DNA of 58,168 nt from Ruminococcus difficilis (GTDB lineage Bacteria > Bacillota_A > Clostridia > Oscillospirales > Acutalibacteraceae), in NCBI RefSeq assembly GCF_016680995.1, contig NZ_JAEQMG010000149.1, forward strand, positions 1-58,168. Reading direction: 5' to 3'. The notes beneath the pieces were generated by a model. That model had not been told where the DNA came from. It saw nothing but the letters and a program-made list of their open reading frames with translations, and ran no database searches. Positions within the stretch are counted from its first letter, which is position 1, and every line of letters begins with the position of its first letter. Positions 1-8,308 of the stretch are shown here, piece after piece. The position numbers were made by a program, and so were the translations under genes.

Positions 1-41
1 CATACTGTTGTATGTGTCTATACTCTCTTGACATACAAAAT

Positions 42-90
42 CCCCCTTATGGTAGTTCTTTTTCATTCTACCATAAGGGGGTGCTTTTTT
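42..90. terminator. Probable bidirectional rho-independent terminator
   Basis: A 14-bp perfect stem (42-55 pairing with 68-81) with a 12-nt loop is followed by a T-run at 85-90 on the plus strand. On the minus strand the stem is followed by a shorter T-run (rc of 37-40). It can end the minus-strand gene at 152 and any plus-strand gene entering from the left. Confidence 0.8.
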
Positions 91-151
91 CTATTGTCCG
101 TTTTTACTGGACCTGTTCACATTGATGCTCACGCTTTTTCTTTATCGATTA

Positions 152-1252
152 TCAGGTTTTTGCTTTATTCTCCACTCTCTTCGGATGGATGAAATGGACA
201 TTGATGTGATGCAGGAGCGTCACGATACCCGCGAAGATAAAGCTGATATAGAAGTTGATACCTCTGGTGATCATCATCGTGGAATTCAGCAGTACCACAT
301 TACTGATGACCATACTGAATACGCTGTTGAAGATCGCTTCACTCGCGCCGACCGCACCGGGAAGCGGTATGCAGTAGGAGCCGAACCAGCAGAACGCCTC
401 CAGCGCGTAGATATCGATCACATTGATCTTCACACCCGCCAACTCGGGAATGTTATACAGCGCGCCGTAGAACACCAGTACACCGATGGAGATGTAGGTG
501 ATGCGCTCGGCGAAATTCAGCAGGAAGGAGCCGATCAGCGCCTTTTTGTCGTGATTGAGGAGCTTGATCGAATTCTTAAAGCGCTTGACCGACGCGTCGA
601 TGCGTCCGAGATACTCTTCCCTATCCTTGATGATGCGGAAGAATGAGCCGATCTTGACAAGCCATGTCGCGATCTTCATGACCGTTTTTTCCGAGATCAT
701 GATGATCACATACACGGAGAGGAACAAGAGCTGGACAAGCAGTCCGACGATAATACAGACCTTGACGATCCAAGAGTCGATGTTGATGAACAGATTCGGC
801 CGGACGATGAAGGTGACCAGCGCCAGCGCCATCAGCGACGCGGTATACATCAAGAGGTTCACCGAGAGGATCGCCGTGGTGTGGGAGATCGGGATATCAT
901 CCTTGACCATATAATACGCCGAGGCGGGTTGTCCGCCCGTAGCCGACGGTGTGATCGCCGAAAAATATATATCCGCCGCGGCATAGGAATAGTTCTTTGT
1001 CAGTCGCTTATTATAACCGAGCGCACGTGACAGTACGCCGATACTCATGCCCTTGAAGCCGATATTCATGAACATGCAGATAAACGCGCCGAGCAAAAAC
1101 GGCCAGTGGATCTTACTGACAAAATCCTCCAACGACCGCAGAGAAAAGCCGTCGTTGTTGTGGAAAATGATAAAGAAGGTGAATCCGATCAGCAACAACA
1201 AGAAGCCGACATTGATCAACTGCTTTTTCAAACTGGGCTTTTTTGTTTGCAT
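152..1252 (-). CDS. Lysylphosphatidylglycerol synthase/flippase-like integral membrane protein (UPF0104 family)
   Basis: A 366-residue polytopic protein with about eight hydrophobic segments. It shows the family's features: an N-terminal membrane segment, the ITPSATGGQP segment near residue 105, and a late PLPGAVGASEA motif. Relatives are the membrane half of MprF and the AglD/YbhN proteins, which move or transfer lipids across the cytoplasmic membrane. There is no C-terminal aminoacyl-transferase domain, so only a transport-like role is supported. The start was placed at 1252, where AAGGAGG sits 8 nt upstream; an in-frame ATG 9 codons earlier lacks such a site. The gene is separated from pfkB upstream by a hairpin, so it is probably its own unit. 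The substrate is unknown. Confidence 0.85.
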   Translation of the reverse strand: MQTKKPSLKKQLINVGFLLLLIGFTFFIIFHNNDGFSLRSLEDFVSKIHWPFLLGAFICMFMNIGFKGMSIGVLSRALGYNKRLTKNYSYAAADIYFSAITPSATGGQPASAYYMVKDDIPISHTTAILSVNLLMYTASLMALALVTFIVRPNLFINIDSWIVKVCIIVGLLVQLLFLSVYVIIMISEKTVMKIATWLVKIGSFFRIIKDREEYLGRIDASVKRFKNSIKLLNHDKKALIGSFLLNFAERITYISIGVLVFYGALYNIPELAGVKINVIDIYALEAFCWFGSYCIPLPGAVGASEAIFNSVFSMVISNVVLLNSTMMITRGINFYISFIFAGIVTLLHHINVHFIHPKRVENKAKT

Positions 1253-1296
1253 CTCAGACACCTCCTTTTGCAAAATCATGATGGTTTGACTGAATC

Positions 1297-1320
1297 AAAA
1301 CGCGGTGATATAACATCGCG
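1297..1320 (-). terminator. Terminator of the PfkB kinase gene
   Basis: On the minus strand a short CGCG-based stem (1301-1320, one mismatch) is followed directly by four T residues. It lies between the kinase stop codon and the ribosome site of the next gene. Confidence 0.5.
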
Positions 1321-1347
1321 GGATGATCTCGTTGAGCCCGAAAAGGA

Positions 1348-2229
1348 CTACAACAATTCGATCAGTTGATCTTCTGAAAGAAAACCCCTTGAAGCGCCGG
1401 ACTCGCCGATCTTGTACGACGCAAAGACAACTGCTTTCTTTAGCGCGTCTGTCGGATCGTTTTCCTTGAGAAAGAAATGGACGAACGCGGAGAACAACGC
1501 GTCGCCCGCTCCGACCGTATTGACGACGGGTCGTGTGGTCACAGCGGAAACAGCGGTAAACCTGTCCCGATCCGTTTCATAGAGCAGAGCGCCCCGCGCA
1601 CCCATACCGACGACAATAATCCGGCACGGATACTCAGCGGCAAGGCTCTTGACAATACTCTCTTCCCTGCCGAGGATATTCTCATTCGATAAAAACAGCA
1701 CATCCGCAGCTCTCATAAAATCCGCATTGTACGTATCGTGGATATCACTCAGACAATGCACATCACAAAATACAGGCTTGCCGTATTCCTTCGCGATTCG
1801 CAGCAGCGGACGCGAGAAGTTGATATTACACAGGCATAATGCGTCAAAGCGGTCAAGGTCGCAATATACGCTATCGGGCAGCTCCGACTCCTGAATGTTC
1901 TTTAGATCGGTATAGATACGCCGTCTGCCGTTTTCATCATACAGCACCACGCTCTGGGGCGTTTGTGTGCAGGATACAAATCGACGATCCGCGATAACCT
2001 CACTGACGGAGCGCACCGATACGCCCGCGGCGTCATCGCCGACAAAGGTGGCGAAGCTCACTTCATCGCCCAGAGCTGACAGCGCAAGGGAAACATTCAG
2101 CCCGACGCCCGAAGGAATAGAACTGATGCCGAAAAAGTTATAATCGATCGGCTGATAGTCGATCGGAAACTGTCTTACCGCGCATGAGGTCTCTACATTC
2201 GAAAGACCGGATACAAAAATTTGACTCAT
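1348..2229 (-). CDS. PfkB-family carbohydrate kinase
   Basis: A ribokinase/fructokinase-type sugar kinase of about 293 residues. It shows the N-terminal glycine-rich substrate region (SIPSGVGLNVSLALSALG) and the C-terminal PfkB signature NTVGAGDALFSAF near residue 240, whose Asp is the family's catalytic base. A start at 2229 puts GAGG about 5 nt upstream; an ATG six codons earlier (2247) is possible but has a weaker site. It is divergent from a PTS EIIA-like gene only about 70 bp away, which suggests a shared sugar-related role. The sugar cannot be named from sequence. Confidence 0.85.
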   Translation of the reverse strand: MSQIFVSGLSNVETSCAVRQFPIDYQPIDYNFFGISSIPSGVGLNVSLALSALGDEVSFATFVGDDAAGVSVRSVSEVIADRRFVSCTQTPQSVVLYDENGRRRIYTDLKNIQESELPDSVYCDLDRFDALCLCNINFSRPLLRIAKEYGKPVFCDVHCLSDIHDTYNADFMRAADVLFLSNENILGREESIVKSLAAEYPCRIIVVGMGARGALLYETDRDRFTAVSAVTTRPVVNTVGAGDALFSAFVHFFLKENDPTDALKKAVVFASYKIGESGASRGFLSEDQLIELL

Positions 2230-2301
2230 AATACCTCTGTCGCTCATAATATATCACTGTATATTTTACCCTAAAACGCCCCAAAGGTCAAGTTACAATA
2301 A

Positions 2302-2814
2302 ATGCATACCCTCATCATAACAGCGAATAATATTCATATGACGATACGGGAAATGTTGAACGAAAGCATGATCGAGCTCGGCGCGGAGCTGTATTCTAAG
2401 GGAGAAGCACTGGATGAACTGATCCGCCTGCAAAAAAGAGGCGGCATGATCGAGCATCCGAAAGCACTCAAGCGTGAGGTCATCGAGCGCGAAAATAGGG
2501 GCAATACCGCCGCGGGATGCAGGATCGCGATCTGTGACGTCATGCACAGCGGGTCGGTAAAAACAGCGGTCAGCGCGGTCACGATCAAGGACGGCGTCGA
2601 TTACGGCGCACCCGACAGGCGCAGGGTCAAGCTCATCTTCATGATCACGGGCAAAAGCGACAGCGACGAGCATATAAGGGTCAAAGCACAGCTGCAAAAG
2701 CTCTTGTCCGACCCGACATTCACTGCTCAACTGTGCGCGGCGCAAGATCAAAAAGCCTTTTTAGCATTGTTCGATCAAAAAGAAAACAGACACGTAAAAC
2801 AGCCGCCGCGGTAG
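2302..2814 (+). CDS. PTS EIIA type-2 (fructose/mannitol) domain protein, divergent active site
   Basis: A 170-residue protein. Residues ~20-135 follow the EIIA type-2 pattern: an N-terminal helix (ALDELIRLQKRGGMIEHP), the strand preceding the active site (RIAICDV), then DGVDYGAPDRRRVKLIFMITG and a final helix. In active EIIA proteins the phosphorylated His follows IAIP directly. Here that place reads ICDV and the only nearby His is three residues later (MHSG), so phosphotransfer is uncertain. A regulatory, PTS-like role is the alternative. There is no EIIB or EIIC gene in the window. AAAGG lies about 13 nt before the ATG, a poor spacing, so the start is moderately sure. Confidence 0.7.
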   Translation: MHTLIITANNIHMTIREMLNESMIELGAELYSKGEALDELIRLQKRGGMIEHPKALKREVIERENRGNTAAGCRIAICDVMHSGSVKTAVSAVTIKDGVDYGAPDRRRVKLIFMITGKSDSDEHIRVKAQLQKLLSDPTFTAQLCAAQDQKAFLALFDQKENRHVKQPPR

Positions 2815-2829
2815 ATGCCGCAGCGGCTG
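2800..2829 (+). terminator. Hairpin downstream of the EIIA-like gene
   Basis: A GC-rich interrupted stem (2800-2806 with 2823-2829, plus an inner stem) overlaps the end of the gene. It is followed by only a weak T-stretch, so termination strength is doubtful. The two flanking genes converge here. Confidence 0.4.
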
Positions 2830-2862
2830 TGCTTTGCGATAATATTCTAATATAGAAATATA

Positions 2863-3774
2863 TTAAAGTGATAAGCCGTATATTTTTTTGACATTCTCGC
2901 TGAGGATCAGCTTCATCTCGTCGTCGGTAAGTCCGAGGTTAAAGAACATCTCCAGCTCGTCCTTGGGATGCCACATCGGGTAATCCGTACCGAACAGCAC
3001 CCTGTCCGCGCCGTAACGACGAATGATCTCAGCGGTTTTGTCGAGCGGTACCCATGACATCGTAGAGGAACAGTCGACATAGAGATTCGGGGTGCCCGCC
3101 AGCTGTAAGCTCGCCTCTTCCCAAAGCGACCAGCCGCCCATGTGCGCACCGATGATGGTCAGGTTGGTATAGGTCTCCAAAATCGGGATCAGGCGATTGG
3201 TGTTGGAAAAATCATAGCGTTTATCGCCCGTGTGCATCAGGATCGGCAAGCCATATTCCTCGCACAGCTCATAGATCTTCAAACAGCGATAGTCGTCGAT
3301 CTTGAATTGCTGGATATCGGGATGGAGCTTGACGCCCTTCAAGCCTAAATCTACAAGGTGCCGAACATCCGCGCGCTGATCCTCGCTGTCGGGATGGAGC
3401 GTACCTAAACCGGTGAGCTTGCCGTTTGAGCCGGCAACAGTCTCGGCGATGAAATGATTGATCGACTGCACCTGCTTGGGCGTGGTCGCGACAGACTGCA
3501 CCAGAGAATGGTCGATGCCGACTTCCTCGTTAATCTTCAGCAGGCTGCCGGCAGTACCGTCACACTTGGCGACGGTGTCATAAAAGGTATCGGTACCCGC
3601 GACCGCCTTGGCGGCGATCTTCTCGGGATAGATATGACAGTGGGAGTCAATAATCTGAAATCTTTCGGCTCCCTTTGGGAAAGGGAGCTGTCGACCGACA
3701 CACGTGTCGAGCGACTGAGGAATTGTATCGATGTTTGAGCGTGACGAATCACGCGAGTGACCTTTTTCCATCAT
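2863..3774 (-). CDS. Amidohydrolase-family (TIM-barrel) protein with a repeat-derived N-terminus
   Basis: A 303-residue metal-dependent hydrolase of the amidohydrolase-2 type. It has the HxH metal pair in DSHCHIYP (45-47), an LMHTGD His, GAHMGGW near 210 and the late FGTDYP Asp near 263. Related enzymes hydrolyse or decarboxylate small carboxylates; the substrate here is unknown. The first ~40 residues do not look like the family, which usually begins just before the IIDSHCH strand. They are encoded by a copy of a dispersed intergenic repeat that stays in frame. The only in-frame starts (3774, 3771) overlap the stop of the upstream ligase gene as ATGA, so translation is probably coupled. It lies last in the Leu T-box operon. 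Confidence 0.8.
   Translation of the reverse strand: MMEKGHSRDSSRSNIDTIPQSLDTCVGRQLPFPKGAERFQIIDSHCHIYPEKIAAKAVAGTDTFYDTVAKCDGTAGSLLKINEEVGIDHSLVQSVATTPKQVQSINHFIAETVAGSNGKLTGLGTLHPDSEDQRADVRHLVDLGLKGVKLHPDIQQFKIDDYRCLKIYELCEEYGLPILMHTGDKRYDFSNTNRLIPILETYTNLTIIGAHMGGWSLWEEASLQLAGTPNLYVDCSSTMSWVPLDKTAEIIRRYGADRVLFGTDYPMWHPKDELEMFFNLGLTDDEMKLILSENVKKIYGLSL
3667..3765. repeat. Dispersed repeat, family A, inside coding sequence
   Basis: This carries the GGCTCCCTTTGGGAAAGGGAGC end motif followed by a block that closely matches the copy near 24560-24605 (the GATACAATTCCTCAGTCGCT block on the opposite strand). It encodes roughly residues 4-37 of the amidohydrolase. Confidence 0.75.
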
Positions 3775-6296
3775 GCCGTCACCACGCTGTTCGCTTTTTG
3801 CAGACCGAGCTTTTCGACCGCGTCCTCACGCATTTTATACTTGAGGATCTTGCCGGCGGCGTTCATCGGGAAGCTGTCGACGAAGTCGATATAACGCGGC
3901 ACCTTATGACGAGCCATGCTCGCGGCGATAAAGTCCTTCATCTCCTGCTCGGTCATAGTCTCACCCTCCTTGAGGATGACGCACGCCATGATCTCTTCGC
4001 CGTAGTTTTCATCGGGAACGCCGATGACCTGTACGTCGGAGACCTTGGGATTGGTGTAGATGAACTCTTCGATCTCCTTGGGATAGATATTCTCACCGCC
4101 GCGGATGATCATGTCCTTCAAGCGACCGGTGATCTTATAATAACCGTCCTCGGTCTTGCAGGCGAGGTCGCCGGTATGGAGCCAGCCGTCCTTGTCGATG
4201 GCTTCGGCAGTCTCCTTGGGCATTTTGTAATAGCCCTTCATGATATTATAACCGCGCGCGAGGAATTCGCCGTTGACGTTCGGAGGACATTCCTCACCCG
4301 TCTCGGGATCGACGATCTTACACTCGATCTCGGGCAGTTCCTTGCCGACGGTGTTGACGCGGACTTCGATACTGTCCTCGGTCGAGCTCATGGTACAGCC
4401 GGGAGACGCCTCGGTCTGTCCGTAGACGATGGTGATCTCAGTCATGTGCATCTTATCGACGACCTCACGCATTTTGTCGATCGGACAGGGTGATCCCGCC
4501 ATGATACCGGTGCGCATATAGGAGAAGTCGGTGTTCGGGAAATCGGGATGCTCCAAAAGAGAGATAAACATCGTGGGAACGCCGTGGAAAGCGGTGATAT
4601 GCTCATTGTTGATGCACGCAAGCGCGGGCTTGGGGCTGAAATACGGCAGGGGCAGGACGGTAGCGCCGTGGGTCATGGAGGCGGTCATCGCCAAAACCAT
4701 GCCGAAGCAATGGAACATGGGCACCTGGATCATCATGCGGTCGGCAGTGGACAGATCCATGCGGTCGCCGATATTCTTGCCGTTGTTGACGATATTATAA
4801 TGGGTCAGCATGACGCCCTTGGGGAAGCCGGTGGTACCCGAGGTGTACTGCATATTGCACACATCGTCCTTATCCACCTGCGCCGCCATGCGGTAGACCT
4901 CGCTCTTGGGTGTTTTGGTAGCGTATTCCATCGCCTTTTCCCATGACAGGCAGCCCTTCTGCTCAAAGCCGACGGTGATGACGTTTCTGAGGAACGGCAG
5001 ACGCTTTGCGTGGAGCTGTTCACCCTCCTTGACGTTCTCAAGCTCGGGACACAGACGCGCTACGATCTCGCCGTAGCTGGTATCCTTGGCGCCCTCGGTG
5101 ATGATCAGGGTATGGGTATCGCTCTGCTTCAAAAGGTACTCCGCCTCGTGGATCTTATAGGCGGTGTTGACGGTGACCAGTACCGCGCCGAGCTTGACGG
5201 TCGCCCAGAAAGCGATGTACCACTGCGGCACGTTGGAAGCCCATACCGCGACATGGGAGCCCGCCTTGACGCCCAGAGAAATCAGCACGCGGGCGAATTC
5301 ATCGACGTCGTCACGGAACTCGGTATAGGTGCGGGTATAGTCCAGCGAGGTGTATTTGAACGCGAGCTGATCGGGGAACTCCTCTACCATGCGGTCAAGC
5401 ACATCGGAGAAGGTCGCGTCGATCAGCGTCTCCTTCTTCCACACGAACTTACCGGTATGACGGTTATTCCAGTACAGCGCGCTTTCGTTCTTGGAGGTAT
5501 CGGCGAACTGCTTCATATAGCTGATAAACTGGGCGAAGATGATATCCATATCGTCCAGATCGGGCTCCCAAGTGGGATCCCATACCAGTGAGATAAAGCC
5601 GTCGTAGTTGACGGAGCGCAGTGCCTTCATGGTCTCGGTAATGGGCAGATCGCCCTCGCCGACCAGACGGTATTCGATGCCGTCAGCGGTCTTGACGCCG
5701 TCATTGAGGTGGACATGACGGACGTAAGCGCCGAGGTTGGAGATGATCTTGGCAGGGCTCTCCCCTACGGTGAAGTAGGCGGCGGACATATTCCACAGCG
5801 CCGCGACATAATCGGACGCGAAATATTCGAGCGTATCGCGCAGCAGCGCGGTATCCGCGTACAGTCCGCGGGTCTCGATCAAAAGCGAGATCTTATCCTT
5901 CTCCGCGTCGGGGAGGATGGTCTCGATCAGATGCTTTGAATTCTTGACCGCCTTTTCCACATCCTCGTGCGATTCCGCACGCAGGCGGATGTTCGGGATG
6001 CGCAGATTGGCGGCGATCCTCATACAGCGCTCGATCTCGGCGATCGCGGAATCGAACTGCTCTTCGTCCGCGATATCGTTGATCACGTCGATACACGGCA
6101 GGGTCAGGTTGCGGTCATAGAGCATGCGCATCGTCGCCGCAGAGGAATAATCCTGGAATACGCTGCTCTTCTCGGAGAACGCGGCGTTATTGATATTATG
6201 GGGCTCGATGCCCTCGAATTTGAAATATTCAGCGGCTGTACAAAATTCTTCAAAAGAAATATCATGCCAGCCCTTGGTGGAAAAGGAAAATTTCAT
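3771..6296 (-). CDS. Fusion: sugar isomerase-like TIM barrel + AMP-forming acyl-CoA synthetase
   Basis: An 841-residue two-part protein. Residues 1 to ~265 are a xylose-isomerase-like/AP-endonuclease-2-type TIM barrel with the expected acidic and His positions (LLIETRG ~150, HVHLNDG ~195). Residues ~285-841 are a complete AMP-forming ligase: YTSGTTGFPKG (~484), YGQTEASPG, HTGDLA, the hinge GRLKDMIIRGGENIYP (~725) and the catalytic-Lys motif AAGKILKYK (~812). The ligase half is closest in look to medium/short-chain fatty acyl-CoA synthetases. It lies downstream of the LeuA-like gene under the Leu T-box, separated only by a repeat. I infer that it activates isovalerate for leucine synthesis. 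What the barrel does is unknown; it could be a structural or regulatory module. The start has no strong AGGAGG. Confidence 0.85.
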   Translation of the reverse strand: MKFSFSTKGWHDISFEEFCTAAEYFKFEGIEPHNINNAAFSEKSSVFQDYSSAATMRMLYDRNLTLPCIDVINDIADEEQFDSAIAEIERCMRIAANLRIPNIRLRAESHEDVEKAVKNSKHLIETILPDAEKDKISLLIETRGLYADTALLRDTLEYFASDYVAALWNMSAAYFTVGESPAKIISNLGAYVRHVHLNDGVKTADGIEYRLVGEGDLPITETMKALRSVNYDGFISLVWDPTWEPDLDDMDIIFAQFISYMKQFADTSKNESALYWNNRHTGKFVWKKETLIDATFSDVLDRMVEEFPDQLAFKYTSLDYTRTYTEFRDDVDEFARVLISLGVKAGSHVAVWASNVPQWYIAFWATVKLGAVLVTVNTAYKIHEAEYLLKQSDTHTLIITEGAKDTSYGEIVARLCPELENVKEGEQLHAKRLPFLRNVITVGFEQKGCLSWEKAMEYATKTPKSEVYRMAAQVDKDDVCNMQYTSGTTGFPKGVMLTHYNIVNNGKNIGDRMDLSTADRMMIQVPMFHCFGMVLAMTASMTHGATVLPLPYFSPKPALACINNEHITAFHGVPTMFISLLEHPDFPNTDFSYMRTGIMAGSPCPIDKMREVVDKMHMTEITIVYGQTEASPGCTMSSTEDSIEVRVNTVGKELPEIECKIVDPETGEECPPNVNGEFLARGYNIMKGYYKMPKETAEAIDKDGWLHTGDLACKTEDGYYKITGRLKDMIIRGGENIYPKEIEEFIYTNPKVSDVQVIGVPDENYGEEIMACVILKEGETMTEQEMKDFIAASMARHKVPRYIDFVDSFPMNAAGKILKYKMREDAVEKLGLQKANSVVTA

Positions 6297-6324
6297 CGGT
6301 TTTCACATACCTTTCGTTATATTT

Positions 6325-6459
6325 AGCCTCCCTTTCCTAAGGGAGGTGGCACTTGGCACACATGCCAAGTGGCGGAGGGTTTTACAATATGAAATCATCT
6401 TTACACAGCGTATCAACCCTCAGTCGCTATGCGACAGCTCCCTTAGAAAAGGGAGCCTA
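6325..6459. repeat. Dispersed repeat, family A, full-length copy
   Basis: About 135 bp bounded by near-inverted ends (AGCCTCCCTTTCCTAAGGGAGG at the left, CTCCCTTAGAAAAGGGAGCC at the right, each itself a hairpin). The interior contains CGGAGGGTT and CAACCCTCAGTCGC blocks. It sits between the LeuA-like gene and the fusion ligase. It has no coding capacity, so it resembles a MITE or REP-type element. Confidence 0.8.
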
Positions 6460-6465
6460 TATGCC

Positions 6466-7836
6466 TTATTCCTCTTCGTAAACGATCTTGTTGACGGCGC
6501 TGATGTACGCGCGGATGGACGCGCCGATGATATCGGTGGAGAGCCCGGTACCGGAATAGATCCGTCCCGCGACACGCAGACGAACCAGCGCGTTACCCAT
6601 CGCTTCTTTCTCCTGCGTAACGGTCTGGATGGAGAAGTCATCCAGCTCAAAGCGTCTGCCGATGATCTGCTCGATCGCGTGGAACGCCGCGTCGATGGGA
6701 CCGTCGCCGATGGCGATGCCCTGTACCGTCCTGCCCTCGCGGTTCAGCGAGATCTGGGCGGAGGAGCTGATACGGTTGCCGCTGTTGATCACATAATTCT
6801 CGATGGTGTAGGTCTCGGGCACCTGCAAAGCGGAGGACGCGACGATCGCGTCGAGCTCCTTGATACCGACATTCTTCTTGCGGGCAATGCGGAGGAACTC
6901 CTCATAGACCTTTTGAATATCCTCGTCGGAGAGATCATAGCCGATCCTCTCAATGTTCTCACGAACGGTATCGACCGTGTCGTTGAGCGACAGACGCACG
7001 CCGTCATCGATGATCTCACGAGCTGTCACCGTATGCGCCTTACCGCTGATGATCCACTCGATCTGGTCGATGGTACGGAGCAGCTCGGTGGTGCGGATAT
7101 CGGAGGTGATGCCGTAGTTCTCACGGATATCCTTGATCAGCGAGCCGAACTCACGCAGCGGAGTCGCCTCGCCGCCGATAGAGGTCTTGACGCAGGCAGC
7201 GCCGTTCTTGACCGCTAAGATCGCCGCGGCAGTCGCCACGCCGTTTTTATTGTTGCATTTCACGCCGACAGGCACATCCACACCCTCGGTCACACGAACA
7301 ACGAATGACGCGAAGTCATCGGGCAGCAGGATCGCCGCGTCATCACACAGGGTAATCGCGGTCGCGCCGGCACCCACCGCCGCTCTGACGGCTTCTTTGA
7401 GGAACGCTTCTTCGGCGCGGGTCGCATCCACAGCGGTGAACTCAACGTCATCACAGACGGACTTCGCCTTCTCGACCAGCTTCGTTACATAAGCGCACAT
7501 CTTGGGCTGCTTGATGTGCAGAGAATATTCCATGATGGACGCGGTCATCGGCAGTTCCACACGGATACGCGGATGTGAAGCGGTAGACAAGGCGTCAGCC
7601 GCTCGGTCGATCGCGTCAACGGACGTCGTCGCCGCCACGGACAGGACGCTGCCCTTCACAAAGGACGCCGCCGTGCGCACCAAAAGGCTGTCGGCTTTTG
7701 AAATGCCGACCTCGGGCAGCTCTACGGCGTCCACGCCCAGCCGCTCTAATTTGCGCGCGATCTCAAGCTTCTGCTTGAAGGATAAAGTCGATTTTTCATC
7801 GGATAAGGTTGTTTCTGCAATCTTGATGTGATTCAT
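6466..7836 (-). CDS. Divergent 2-isopropylmalate synthase-like protein, catalytic residues lost
   Basis: A 456-residue protein with the LeuA layout: a DRE-TIM barrel (1 to ~300), a linker and a C-terminal LeuA dimer/leucine-binding domain (~320-455, including the IENYVINSG and ISLNREGRTVQGIAIGDGP strands). In active LeuA, Arg-Asp of LRDG, the HxH pair and an Asn of GERAGN bind metal and substrate. Here these read TLSDEKS (residues 10-16), VKCNNKNG (~194) and GGEATPLRE, so only the Asp remains. Claisen condensation is therefore unlikely. The regulatory domain is well kept. The start at 7836 follows a GGGGA site, and a Leu T-box lies directly upstream. A leucine-sensing or alternative barrel role is inferred. 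Confidence 0.8.
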   Translation of the reverse strand: MNHIKIAETTLSDEKSTLSFKQKLEIARKLERLGVDAVELPEVGISKADSLLVRTAASFVKGSVLSVAATTSVDAIDRAADALSTASHPRIRVELPMTASIMEYSLHIKQPKMCAYVTKLVEKAKSVCDDVEFTAVDATRAEEAFLKEAVRAAVGAGATAITLCDDAAILLPDDFASFVVRVTEGVDVPVGVKCNNKNGVATAAAILAVKNGAACVKTSIGGEATPLREFGSLIKDIRENYGITSDIRTTELLRTIDQIEWIISGKAHTVTAREIIDDGVRLSLNDTVDTVRENIERIGYDLSDEDIQKVYEEFLRIARKKNVGIKELDAIVASSALQVPETYTIENYVINSGNRISSSAQISLNREGRTVQGIAIGDGPIDAAFHAIEQIIGRRFELDDFSIQTVTQEKEAMGNALVRLRVAGRIYSGTGLSTDIIGASIRAYISAVNKIVYEEE

Positions 7837-7907
7837 AACAATTCCCCGTTTCTGAATAATGAACGTGAAAGATGAACTCAATAGGAATCGGGTGCGGGCA
7901 GCGCCCG

Positions 7908-7943
7908 CCATTCACCGTTCACCATTCCCCGTTCACCATTCAC
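7908..7943. repeat. Short repeat, family C (GGTGAACGG type)
   Basis: Four tandem variants of CCGTTCACCATT lie between the Leu T-box terminator and the start of the LeuA-like gene. Longer copies of the same family occupy the equivalent place downstream of the other two T-boxes. Confidence 0.6.
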
Positions 7944-7950
7944 CAAATAT

Positions 7951-8272
7951 AAAAATCCCCGAGGTCATTGACCTCAGGGACGAAGTTACTTCGCGGTACC
8001 ACCCTGCTTACCGTATAACTACGGTCACTCTAAGGCTCTGACAAGCCCTCTGCCATGATAACGGGACACTCCGTAGCCGGTTACTATTACTATCAATCGT
8101 CATTGCGAAGCCCTTTAGGGCTGTGGCAATCTCCACCGACAGCAGTTCACCGACTCTGCTCCGAAATGAGACTCGCTTCTGCTGCCCTGTTATCTCGCAC
8201 CGACCGATAACTCTCTGAAAAGACGTTTGTAAAAGCGATAATTTCATCTGCGCATTTATGTGGTTATTCAGC
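7951..8272 (-). ncRNA. T-box leader, leucine specifier (CTC)
   Basis: On the minus strand this has the T-box Stem I start (CAGAGAGTTATCGGTCGGTG), a specifier region reading CTC-ATTTCGGAG (CTC = 8168-8170), and the antiterminator core GGTGGTACCGCG (7992-8003). A terminator stem (7956-7980) with T5 (7951-7955) follows. T-boxes read the uncharged state of a tRNA and allow transcription when the amino acid is scarce. The Leu assignment is by alignment with the other two leaders in this window, where the codon immediately precedes an RCTTCTGAG-like block. A dispersed hairpin repeat is inserted between Stem I and the antiterminator. Confidence 0.9.
8092..8137. repeat. Dispersed hairpin repeat, family B, inside the Leu T-box
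   Basis: On the minus strand: GGTGGAGATTGCCACAGCCC, a short loop, GGGCTTCGCAATGACGATTG. The same GAGATTGCC...GCAATGAC palindrome recurs at many intergenic sites in the window. Confidence 0.8.
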
Positions 8273-8279
8273 TTTTAGT

Positions 8280-8308
8280 AATATAGCATAATGTCAAAGA
8301 ATTGTCAA
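8280..8308 (-). promoter_or_regulatory. Promoter of the Leu T-box operon
   Basis: On the minus strand: TTGACA (8303-8308), a 17-bp spacer, TATATT (8280-8285), about 8 bp before the T-box start. Confidence 0.85.

Noticed and set aside
2293..2751. A minus-strand frame opposite the EIIA-like gene
   Set aside because: Cys/Arg/Asp-rich translation with no fold pattern. The plus-strand frame shows the EIIA type-2 pattern, though the choice is less certain than elsewhere.
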